Assembly: GCA_903891395.1 (NCBI GenBank)
Contig: CAITEM010000077.1
Span: 1-7,830 of the forward strand
Direction: 5' to 3'
DNA: 7,830 nucleotides
From: an uncultured Hyphomicrobiales bacterium
GTDB lineage: Bacteria; Pseudomonadota; Alphaproteobacteria; Rhizobiales; Xanthobacteraceae
Part shown: piece after piece, positions 1-5,404 of the stretch
Layout: each line of letters opens with the position of its first letter
Numbering within the stretch: position 1 is the stretch's first letter
Position numbers and translations under genes: made by a program
The notes under the pieces: generated by a model
Seen by the model: the letters and a program-made list of their open reading frames with translations, nothing else
The model's database searches: none
What the model was told of the DNA's origin: nothing

Positions 1-805
1 CGAGATCGCGCGTCGCGCGCTTGACCACCTCGGCATAGGCGTCCGGCAGCGGCGGCGGATCGTTGTCGTCGCGATAAGGAATGCCGAGACCGCCGCCGAG
101 ATCGACATGCGAAATGGTGTGGCCATCGGAACGCAGCGTACGCACGAATTCGGCGAGCAGCGTGAAGGCGTTGCCGAACGGATCCAAATCGGTGATCTGA
201 CTGCCGATGTGCATATCGACGCCGGCGACCTGGAGGCCCGGCAACTTGGCGGCATTGGCGTAGACCTCACGCGCACGGCTGATCGGAATACCGAACTTGT
301 TCTCGGCCTTGCCGGTGGCGATCTTGTGATGGGTCTTGGCATCGACGTCGGGATTGACGCGTACCGAAATGTGCGCGGCCTTGCCCTTCGACGACGCGAT
401 CGAAGAGAGTAGCTCAAGCTCGGGCTCGGACTCGACGTTGATGCAGAGAATGCCTTCGTCGATGGCCGCGCTCAGTTCCGCCGCGGTCTTGCCGAGGCCC
501 GAGAACATGATCTTGTTCGCCGGAATACCGGCGGCGCGCGCGCGCTTCAATTCACCGCCCGAGACGACGTCGGCGCCGGCGCCCAGCTTGGCAAGCGTCT
601 TGATCACGGCCTGGTTCGAGTTCGCCTTCATGGCGTAGCAGACCAAGGCGTTCACGTCGGCGAAGGCATCCGCGAAAACGCGGTAATGCCGTTCCAGCGT
701 CGCCGTCGAATAGCAGTAAAACGGCGTGCCGACTTGCGCCGCGAGCGTATCGAGACTGACCGCCTCGGCGTGCAGCACGCCGTTGCGATAAGCGAAGTGA
801 TGCAT
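1..805 (-). CDS. lysA: Diaminopimelate decarboxylase, 3' part missing at window edge
   Basis: This enzyme removes CO2 from meso-2,6-diaminopimelate to give L-lysine, the last step of lysine synthesis, in the cytoplasm with PLP as cofactor. The visible 268 residues are roughly two thirds of the usual length of about 420; the C-terminal part lies left of the window. Residues 57-62 read YAMKAN, with Lys60 expected to carry PLP in the alanine-racemase-like fold type III barrel. An HIGSQ motif follows in mid-barrel, and the GGGLGIPY stretch near the edge is the glycine-rich PLP-phosphate loop. The ATG at 805 gives the normal N-terminus beginning MHHFAYRNG. It has only a weak ribosome site and lies 24 bases after the lptM stop, so it is probably cotranscribed with lptM and translated by coupling or re-initiation. 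Identification is firm. Confidence 0.95.
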   Translation of the reverse strand, partial: MHHFAYRNGVLHAEAVSLDTLAAQVGTPFYCYSTATLERHYRVFADAFADVNALVCYAMKANSNQAVIKTLAKLGAGADVVSGGELKRARAAGIPANKIMFSGLGKTAAELSAAIDEGILCINVESEPELELLSSIASSKGKAAHISVRVNPDVDAKTHHKIATGKAENKFGIPISRAREVYANAAKLPGLQVAGVDMHIGSQITDLDPFGNAFTLLAEFVRTLRSDGHTISHVDLGGGLGIPYRDDNDPPPLPDAYAEVVKRATRDL

Positions 806-829
806 GATCTGGTGTCCGCGAGACGCGCG

Positions 830-1099
830 CTAGTTCAAAAGATTGTCGAGGAAGATGCGTTTGTTCGGACCGACCGGTGCTTGCGGCTGGCTGGGACGGC
901 TATCCGGCGTTTGACCGATCGGCGACACCAGCGGGTCCGCGCCAACCGGCACGGCGGCAGGTTGCGGCCCACTCGCCATCGAGGCACCGGGCGGCGGATC
1001 GAGCGGACCCTTGCGGCCGCAACCGGCCAGCGTCAGCGACGCCAAGGCGACGCCAATCAAGGCCAAGCGAAGAAAGGGGCGGTCGCGAAATAAGGACAA
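830..1099 (-). CDS. lptM: LptM-family small lipoprotein (YifL-like), TTG start
   Basis: This 89-residue protein has a signal peptide (residues 1-26) ending in a clear lipobox, LAGC, with Cys27 the predicted lipidated residue. The motif GCGRKGPLDPP just after it is the hallmark of the LptM/YifL lipoproteins usually encoded directly before lysA in Proteobacteria. In Escherichia coli LptM helps the LPS translocon LptD/LptE mature its disulfides at the outer membrane; the same role here is inferred. The rest is Pro/Ala/Gly-rich and probably disordered, ending in NKRIFLDNLLN. The start is TTG: no ATG or GTG occurs in frame before the upstream stop at 1127-1129, and a good AGGAG site lies 8 bases ahead of the TTG. 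It sits between the small unknown gene and lysA in one minus-strand operon. Confidence 0.87.
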   Translation of the reverse strand: MSLFRDRPFLRLALIGVALASLTLAGCGRKGPLDPPPGASMASGPQPAAVPVGADPLVSPIGQTPDSRPSQPQAPVGPNKRIFLDNLLN

Positions 1100-1107
1100 G
1101 CGGTCAA

Positions 1108-1112
1108 CTCCT
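1108..1112 (-). promoter_or_regulatory. Ribosome binding site fixing the TTG start of lptM
   Basis: On the minus strand this reads AGGAG, with an 8-base spacer to the TTG at 1099. It is the strongest Shine-Dalgarno match nearby and is what supports the non-ATG start for the lipoprotein. Confidence 0.7.
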
Positions 1113-1158
1113 GATATGCGGGCATACTAGCAAAGCCGGGATAAAAGGCGAAATCGGG

Positions 1159-1401
1159 TCACGATTCAGACGGTTCCGGCGGTTGGCGGCCGGCAAGGCG
1201 GCGAGACGGAGCGGGAATGTCATGAAGCCGCTCGCGTTGCGCTTCCAGCCACGTCAGCCGCTTGAAGGCGAGTTTACGCGCATTCGAATTGCTCCCATGG
1301 TCGAAACGCCACTCGGCGCCGGAAATGAGCAACTCCAACTGCGAAAGGGTGAGCTTTTCGGCCTCGGCGTCGGTATTGGCGCCGCCCTTAAGCCTGCCCA
1401 T
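1159..1401 (-). CDS. Small basic hypothetical protein in the argH-lysA operon
   Basis: I do not recognise this protein of 80 residues. It begins MGRLKGGANTD and is charged and soluble, with no signal peptide or membrane segment. The middle (about residues 17-60) looks helical, including SQLELLISGAEWRF and a KLAFKRLTWLEAQRERL stretch; the last 20 residues are Pro/Arg/Ser-rich and probably disordered. The ATG at 1401 is preferred because AAGGAA lies 6 bases before it (1408-1413). A GTG at 1416, adding five residues, is the alternative and starts one base after the argH stop codon. Either way the gene follows argH almost directly and precedes lptM by 59 bases, so it is probably cotranscribed. 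Third-position G/C bias resembles its neighbours and supports real coding. Function is unknown. Confidence 0.65.
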   Translation of the reverse strand: MGRLKGGANTDAEAEKLTLSQLELLISGAEWRFDHGSNSNARKLAFKRLTWLEAQRERLHDIPAPSRRLAGRQPPEPSES

Positions 1402-1417
1402 TTTCGGTTCCTTCACG

Positions 1418-2809
1418 TCAGGCCTTCTCTTTTTCCAGTTTCTTGAGCCACTTCTTGGCCTGCGCCTTGACGTTCTTGGGCGCGGTGCCGCCGTAGCTGG
1501 TCCGGCTTTTCACCGAACGGTCGACCGACAACACGTCGAACACGGCGTCAGTGATTCGCGGCTCGACCGCTTGCATGTCGGCCAGCGGCAGCCGGTGCAA
1601 CGCGACGTTGCCGGCTGACGCCTTGCCGACGATCTGGCCGGTGATGTGGTGCGCTTCGCGAAACGGAATGTTCAAGGTCCGCACCAGCCAATCGGCCAAG
1701 TCGGTCGCGGTCGCGTAGCCTTCGCCGGCGGCCTTCTTCATCCGCGCCGCGTCGGGCTCGAGATCGGCGATCATGCCATCCATCGCCGCGATCGACAGGC
1801 TCAACGCCGAGAGCGCGTCCATCGCGCCCTCTTTGTCTTCCTGCATATCCTTGGCGTAGGCGAGCGGCAGGCCCTTCATAACAATCAAGAGCGCGCTGAG
1901 CGAACCGATGATGCGGCCTGTCTTGGCGCGCACCAGTTCGGCGGCATCGGGGTTGCGCTTCTGCGGCATGATCGAAGAGCCGGTGGTGAATTTGTCCGAC
2001 AGCCTGACCAAAGCGGTCAGCGGCGAGGTCCAGATCACGATTTCCTCGGCGAGCCGCGACAGATGCACCGACGCGATCGACGCCGCCGCCAGTGTCTCCA
2101 GCGCGAAGTCGCGGTCGGAGACGCCGTCGAGCGAGTTCGCGCCCGGCCGGTCGAAACCGAGCGCCTTGGCGGTCATGTCACGGTCGAGATCGAACGAAGT
2201 ACCGGCCAGCGCGCCGGAGCCGAGCGGCGATTCGTTGAGCCGCTTGCGTGCGTCGGCGAAACGCCCGCGGTCGCGCGCCGCCATCTCGACGTAAGCCAGC
2301 ATGTGATGACCGAAAGTCACCGGCTGCGCGGTCTGCAAATGGGTCATGCCCGGCATCACGGTGCCGGCATGCTCCAGCGCCTTGGTCGCGAGCGTCTTCT
2401 GGAAAGCGGCCAGTGCCAAGTCGAGCGTGTCGATGGTGTCGCGCATCCACAGCCGGAAGTCGGTGGCGACCTGGTCGTTGCGCGAGCGCGCGGTGTGCAG
2501 TCGGCCGGACGGCTCGCCGATCAGTTCGGACAACCGGCCTTCCACGTTCATGTGGATGTCTTCCAGCGCCCGCTTGAAGGTGAACTTGCCGCCGGTGATC
2601 TCTGACAGGATCGTGTCTAGACCGTGAGCGATCTTTTTCGCATCGTCCGCCGTAATGATGCCTTGCTTGGCCAGCATGTCGGCATGAGCCTTGGACGCGG
2701 CGATATCCTGGCGGTAAAGAGCCTTGTCGAAATCGATGGAGACATTGATCTCCTCCATGATGGCGCCGGGGCCCGACGCAAACCGCCCGCCCCACATTTT
2801 GTTACTCAT
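1418..2809 (-). CDS. argH: Argininosuccinate lyase
   Basis: ArgH splits argininosuccinate into arginine and fumarate, the final step of arginine synthesis, as a cytoplasmic homotetramer of the fumarase/aspartase superfamily. The protein has 463 residues, the normal length. Superfamily signatures are all present: the N-terminal KMWGGRF (4-10), HTARSRNDQ (105-113), GMTHLQTAQP (154-163) with His157, and the flexible-loop signature GSSIMPQKRNPD (277-288), where Ser279 is the expected catalytic serine. The C-terminus is lysine-rich (KKWLKKLEKEKA). The ATG at 2809 gives the standard MSNKMWGGRF start, though the upstream ribosome site is weak. It is the first gene of the minus-strand operon and is divergent from tlpA across 39 bases, so its promoter must lie in that gap or inside the tlpA 5' end. 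Confidence 0.98.
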   Translation of the reverse strand: MSNKMWGGRFASGPGAIMEEINVSIDFDKALYRQDIAASKAHADMLAKQGIITADDAKKIAHGLDTILSEITGGKFTFKRALEDIHMNVEGRLSELIGEPSGRLHTARSRNDQVATDFRLWMRDTIDTLDLALAAFQKTLATKALEHAGTVMPGMTHLQTAQPVTFGHHMLAYVEMAARDRGRFADARKRLNESPLGSGALAGTSFDLDRDMTAKALGFDRPGANSLDGVSDRDFALETLAAASIASVHLSRLAEEIVIWTSPLTALVRLSDKFTTGSSIMPQKRNPDAAELVRAKTGRIIGSLSALLIVMKGLPLAYAKDMQEDKEGAMDALSALSLSIAAMDGMIADLEPDAARMKKAAGEGYATATDLADWLVRTLNIPFREAHHITGQIVGKASAGNVALHRLPLADMQAVEPRITDAVFDVLSVDRSVKSRTSYGGTAPKNVKAQAKKWLKKLEKEKA

Positions 2810-2848
2810 GGTGTCGCTCTTGCCATCGCTACCGGGAATTCGCCGCTC

Positions 2849-3508
2849 ATGACCGACCGTCCGCCGTCCAGTTTCGCCACCAGGCGCCTCGCCGTGATCG
2901 TGGCGGGGGCCATTGCCGGCGTCGCTGTCGGGCTGGGCGGGGTATATGGGATAGCGGCCCTGACAGGCAATGCAGGGGGCGATTCCCCCTGCCGGCCGGC
3001 GCTGGAAACCGCCGGAAAAGTTGCACCTTTCGCCCGCGGCGAAGTCGCGGCCGTCACCATCGCCAAGCGCGGCCTCGAGGTGCCGAACCTCGCCTTCCAG
3101 GACGGTGCCGGCAAGCCGATGACGCTGGCCGACTGGCGCGGCCGCACGGTGCTGTTGAATCTGTGGGCCACCTGGTGCGTACCCTGCCGCAAGGAAATGC
3201 CGTCTCTGGACGCGCTGCAGACGCGCCTCGGCGGGCCGGGTTTCGAGGTCGTGACGGTCAATATCGACACGCGTGACGCCGACAAGCCGAAGGCCTGGCT
3301 CAAGGAAGTCGGTGTTTCAAAGCTCGCTTATTACGCCGACCCCGCCGCCAAGACCTTCCAGGACCTCAAGTCGGTCGGCCGCGCCTTCGGCATGCCGACG
3401 ACGCTGCTGATCGATCCGAAAGGTTGTGAGATCGGCACCATCGCCGGCCCCGCCGAATGGGCGAGCGACGACGCGATCAAGTTAATCCAGGCCGCAATTA
3501 AGCAGTGA
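2849..3508 (+). CDS. tlpA: Membrane-anchored periplasmic thioredoxin-like protein TlpA
   Basis: The 219-residue protein has a short basic N-terminus, one membrane anchor (about 13-38) and a periplasmic thioredoxin fold (about 75-215). The active site is WCVPC (Cys110, Cys113), and Pro183 in GMPTT is the conserved cis-proline. Two further cysteines, Cys48 and Cys193, lie 62 residues before and 80 after the active-site cysteines, matching the extra structural disulfide known from Bradyrhizobium TlpA. In Bradyrhizobium TlpA reduces the copper chaperone ScoI and the CoxB copper site for cytochrome aa3 assembly; the same role here is inferred. The ATG at 2849 begins MTDRPPSS directly before the anchor; longer in-frame starts would run back inside argH. 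The gene is divergent from argH, and its stop overlaps the convergent small gene. Confidence 0.93.
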   Translation: MTDRPPSSFATRRLAVIVAGAIAGVAVGLGGVYGIAALTGNAGGDSPCRPALETAGKVAPFARGEVAAVTIAKRGLEVPNLAFQDGAGKPMTLADWRGRTVLLNLWATWCVPCRKEMPSLDALQTRLGGPGFEVVTVNIDTRDADKPKAWLKEVGVSKLAYYADPAAKTFQDLKSVGRAFGMPTTLLIDPKGCEIGTIAGPAEWASDDAIKLIQAAIKQ

Positions 3509-3698
3509 TATTGACGTTCTGACCGACGCCGGCGGCAGCGTTGGCGAGGCTCTGCAGGTTCTGCTGGGCCTTGTCGAGCATGTCCGCAACGGCGCCCGCG
3601 GCGTCGGCGTTCATGCGCAGCATCTTGGCCGCCAAGGTCATTTGGGTGTCGGCCGCCTGCGCGCCGACCATTGCCTGAGCAACTGCTGTCACTGCCAT
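3498..3698 (-). CDS. YjfB-like putative motility small protein
   Basis: This is a 66-residue, alanine- and glutamine-rich protein with no signal peptide, no cysteine and a mostly helical pattern. Its layout resembles the short YjfB 'putative motility protein' family: an N-terminal helix (VAQAMVGAQAADTQMTLAAKML), a second helix rich in Ala/Gln (about 34-53), and a tail ending GQNVNITA, comparable to the NVDI/IDI-type tails of that family. The match is from memory of the family pattern and is moderate. The ATG at 3698 has only a weak ribosome site. Its last 11 bases overlap the tlpA end on the opposite strand. It is divergent from the ArsR gene, 86 bases away. No flagellar gene is visible nearby, so a motility role is not supported by context. 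Confidence 0.62.
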   Translation of the reverse strand: MAVTAVAQAMVGAQAADTQMTLAAKMLRMNADAAGAVADMLDKAQQNLQSLANAAAGVGQNVNITA

Positions 3699-3749
3699 TC
3701 CATCAACTTAAGTCCGGTTTCTCTACGAAACATAAACGACAACGCTCGC

Positions 3750-3777
3750 TTGACTCGGAGACGGCCACTCCTATACT
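3750..3777 (+). promoter_or_regulatory. Sigma-70-like promoter of the ArsR operon
   Basis: TTGACT at 3750-3755 and TATACT at 3772-3777 are separated by 16 bases, a good match to the TTGACA/TATAAT consensus. Transcription would start about 3783-3785, at or next to the ATG of the regulator. Within the spacer an imperfect palindrome, GGAG-7-CTCC (3757-3771), could be part of an operator, but its arms are only 4 bases and this is weak. Confidence 0.55.
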
Positions 3778-3784
3778 TAACCAA

Positions 3785-4216
3785 ATGGTTTACTATCAAA
3801 ACACAAACCTCGACCGTACCTTCGCCGCGCTGGCCGACCCGACGCGGCGCGCGCTGCTGGCGCGGTTGAGCGAAACCGACACCGTTTCGATCAGCGAACT
3901 CGCCAAACCGTTCGCCATGTCGCTGCCGGCGGTGATGAAGCATCTCGACGTGCTGTCGGACGCCGGCCTCGTCGTCCGCAACAAGACCGGCCGCACCGTT
4001 GCCTGCACTCTGCGCGCCGAACCGATGGAACGCGCGAACGAGTGGCTCAACCGCTACCAGCGATTCTGGACCGAACGCCTCGATCAACTCGCTGCATTTC
4101 TGGAGGAAGACCCATGCCCACCGCAGCCACCATTAAACCAAGCCTCACCATCAAGCGCCGATTCAAAGCCGCGCCGGAAAAAGTCTACGCCGCCTGGATC
4201 GACCCGGAGAAAATGA
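3785..4216 (+). CDS. ArsR-family winged-helix transcriptional regulator
   Basis: The 143-residue protein has a winged helix-turn-helix at about residues 8-80 (FAALADPTRRALLARL, then SISELAKPFAMSLPAVMKHLDVL as the DNA-reading part) and a helix at 85-107 likely used for dimer contacts. It lacks the CxC-type metal site of true ArsR/SmtB sensors, having one cysteine in the domain (Cys74). It belongs to the subgroup commonly paired with SRPBCC genes, so a repressor role for this operon is likely; the inducer is unknown. The ATG at 3785 begins MVYYQNTNLD; it has no ribosome site, which fits a leaderless message. The Pro/Ser/Lys-rich tail (about 110-143) is read in another frame over the next gene, an overlap of 103 bases; most relatives should stop near residue 108. 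Confidence 0.88.
   Translation: MVYYQNTNLDRTFAALADPTRRALLARLSETDTVSISELAKPFAMSLPAVMKHLDVLSDAGLVVRNKTGRTVACTLRAEPMERANEWLNRYQRFWTERLDQLAAFLEEDPCPPQPPLNQASPSSADSKPRRKKSTPPGSTRRK
4102..4106 (+). promoter_or_regulatory. Strong ribosome binding site for the SRPBCC gene
   Basis: GGAGG lies 7 bases before the ATG at 4114, inside the ArsR coding region. It decides the SRPBCC start over longer in-frame possibilities that would run back to 4042. Confidence 0.75.
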
Positions 4217-4560
4217 GCCGCTGGCTCGGCCCGCCGAACGTCATCAAGGTGAACACGACGACCGACGTGACCGTCGGCGGCCGTTACACCATCCAGATGA
4301 TCGTGCCTAACGACGAGCACAATGTGAGCGGCGTGTACCGCGAGATCGTGCCGAACCGGAAACTGATCTTCACCTGGGCCTGGCGCTCGACGCCCGAACG
4401 TGAATCGCTCGTCACGGTCACGTTCACGCCCGATGGCGACGGCACGCTGATGACGCTGCACCACGAACAGTTCTTCGACGAAGCCGCGCGCGACAGTCAC
4501 GAGAAGGGCTGGAGCGTCATCGTCGAGCGCCTCGACGCGCTGTTCGCATCAGACAACTAG
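4114..4560 (+). CDS. SRPBCC / AHSA1-domain protein
   Basis: This 148-residue cytoplasmic protein has the START-like SRPBCC fold of the AHSA1 (Hsp90 ATPase activator homology) family. Typical features are the opening strand and helix (LTIKRRFKAAPEKVYAAWIDPEKMSRWLGP, in short: RRFKAAPEKVYAAW then WLGP, residues 15-40), the VGGRY turn (54-58), GVYREIVPNRKLIFTW (73-88), and the final long helix HEKGWSVIVERLDALF (129-144). Such proteins bind hydrophobic ligands in a deep pocket, but the ligand here cannot be told. The ATG at 4114 follows GGAGG by 7 bases and lies within the ArsR 3' end, so the two are probably coupled in translation. The VOC gene starts 13 bases after its stop. An Hsp90 role is not implied. 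Confidence 0.88.
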   Translation: MPTAATIKPSLTIKRRFKAAPEKVYAAWIDPEKMSRWLGPPNVIKVNTTTDVTVGGRYTIQMIVPNDEHNVSGVYREIVPNRKLIFTWAWRSTPERESLVTVTFTPDGDGTLMTLHHEQFFDEAARDSHEKGWSVIVERLDALFASDN

Positions 4561-4573
4561 CGGAGACAACACA

Positions 4574-4951
4574 ATGACCGCACACGGACATTTCCACTGG
4601 AACGAGCTCGTCACGCGCGACGTCGAGAAAGCGAAGACGTTCTACGGCGGCACCATCGGCTGGACCTTCGAGGGCATGCCGATGCCGGATGGCACCTATT
4701 GGGTCGCCAAGATGGGCGACACGGCAGTCGGCGGTCTGTTCCCGATTGCCGGCCCGCAATGGGAAGGCGTGCCGGAACACTGGATGGCCTATCTCGCCGT
4801 CGATGACGTCGACGCCCGCGTCAAGAAAGCCACCGCCGCCGGCGCCAAACTGATGCGGCCCGCTTTCGACATTCCGGGCGTCGGCCGTATCGCCATCCTG
4901 ACCGAGCCCGGCGGCGCCGGCGTCGGCTGGATCACCCCCGTCCAGAGGTAA
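4574..4951 (+). CDS. VOC-family (glyoxalase-fold) protein
   Basis: The 125-residue protein is one complete vicinal oxygen chelate unit pair. The first beta-alpha-beta-beta-beta module contains HFHWNELVTRDVEKAKTFY (6-24) and GWTFEGMPMPDGTYWV; the second contains EHWMAYLAVDDVDARVKKA (68-86) and ends GRIAILTEPGGAGVGWITP. His8 or Glu11, His69 and Glu111 are candidate metal ligands by position in the fold, but I cannot fix the real set. Family members include glyoxalase I, bleomycin-resistance proteins and dioxygenases; the reaction here is unknown. The ATG at 4574 follows GGAG (4562-4565) by 8 bases. It is the third gene of the ArsR module, so coordinate induction with the SRPBCC protein is likely. 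Confidence 0.87.
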   Translation: MTAHGHFHWNELVTRDVEKAKTFYGGTIGWTFEGMPMPDGTYWVAKMGDTAVGGLFPIAGPQWEGVPEHWMAYLAVDDVDARVKKATAAGAKLMRPAFDIPGVGRIAILTEPGGAGVGWITPVQR

Positions 4952-4981
4952 TTGAACAAGGGCCCGTCAAAGCCGTATTCT
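4952..4981 (+). promoter_or_regulatory. Possible internal promoter before the MAPEG gene
   Basis: TTGAAC (4952-4957) and TATTCT (4976-4981), 18 bases apart, form a fair sigma-70-like pair in the 66-base gap after the VOC gene. A transcript would have a leader of about 30 bases including the MAPEG ribosome site. This is pattern only; the gene may instead be transcribed only from the ArsR promoter. Confidence 0.3.
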
Positions 4982-5017
4982 GCTGCTGCGGCTGACTTTC
5001 AAAAACAGGGGGAACCA

Positions 5018-5404
5018 ATGCCGCTTTCGATTACCGCGCTCTACGCCGGAATTCTGGCGCTCATCATTCTCGCGCTCGGCATCAACGTCACGGTTCATCG
5101 CGTCAAGTTACGCGTGTCGCTGGGTGACGGTGGCAATCCCGTCATGCTGCGGATGATGCGTCTGCACGGCAACGCCATCGAGTATCTGCCGCTCGCGCTG
5201 GTGCTGATGGCGCTCTACGAACTCAACGGCGGCTGGCACTGGGCGCTGCACGCCGTCGGCATCGCGCTGATCGCCGGACGCGTCGTCCAGACTTGGGCGA
5301 TGTGGGGCGAAGGCTTGCCCAAGCCCGGCCGCGGCATCGGCCAAGTGCTGACTTGGGCGTCGATCGCGGTGCTGGCGCTGCTGAATTTGTGGAAGTTGGT
5401 CTAA
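5018..5404 (+). CDS. MAPEG-family integral membrane protein
   Basis: The 128-residue protein has four hydrophobic segments (about 5-23, 56-70, 74-92 and 108-126), as in the MAPEG family (membrane-associated proteins in eicosanoid and glutathione metabolism). The conserved family core is present: RMMRLHGNAIEYLPLAL (45-61), with Arg48, His50, Asn52, Glu55 and Tyr56, and GRVVQTWAM (87-95). Bacterial members include microsomal glutathione-transferase-like enzymes; activity toward glutathione here is possible but unproven. It acts in the inner membrane. The ATG at 5018 follows AGGGGGAA with a short spacer and opens with the first membrane helix, which argues against the longer TTG-started form from 4952. 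Its stop overlaps the convergent dehydrogenase stop by 4 bases. Context suggests membership of the ArsR detoxification-like module. Confidence 0.88.
   Translation: MPLSITALYAGILALIILALGINVTVHRVKLRVSLGDGGNPVMLRMMRLHGNAIEYLPLALVLMALYELNGGWHWALHAVGIALIAGRVVQTWAMWGEGLPKPGRGIGQVLTWASIAVLALLNLWKLV

Noticed and set aside
107..1093. Several plus-strand open frames over lysA and lptM
   Set aside because: They are antisense shadows of recognised minus-strand genes and have no ribosome sites or family features.
1646..2605. Long plus-strand open frame of 319 codons antisense to argH
   Set aside because: It is rich in Arg, Gly and His with no family pattern, lies wholly inside argH, and is a typical shadow of high-GC coding on the other strand.
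2624..2848. 75-codon upstream extension of the TlpA frame
   Set aside because: It runs through the 5' part of argH on the other strand; the ATG at 2849 places a normal N-terminal anchor at the protein start.
3757..3771. ArsR operator palindrome GGAG-7-CTCC
   Set aside because: Four-base arms with mismatches inside are too short to call as an operator by themselves; kept only as a note on the promoter.
3671..3784. 38-codon upstream extension of the ArsR frame
   Set aside because: It would cross the promoter and the start of the divergent small gene; family proteins begin just before the helix-turn-helix, as from 3785.
4952..5017. TTG-started extension of the MAPEG protein by 22 residues
   Set aside because: The added residues are polar and unlike the family; the ATG at 5018 has AGGGGGAA before it and opens with the first membrane helix.
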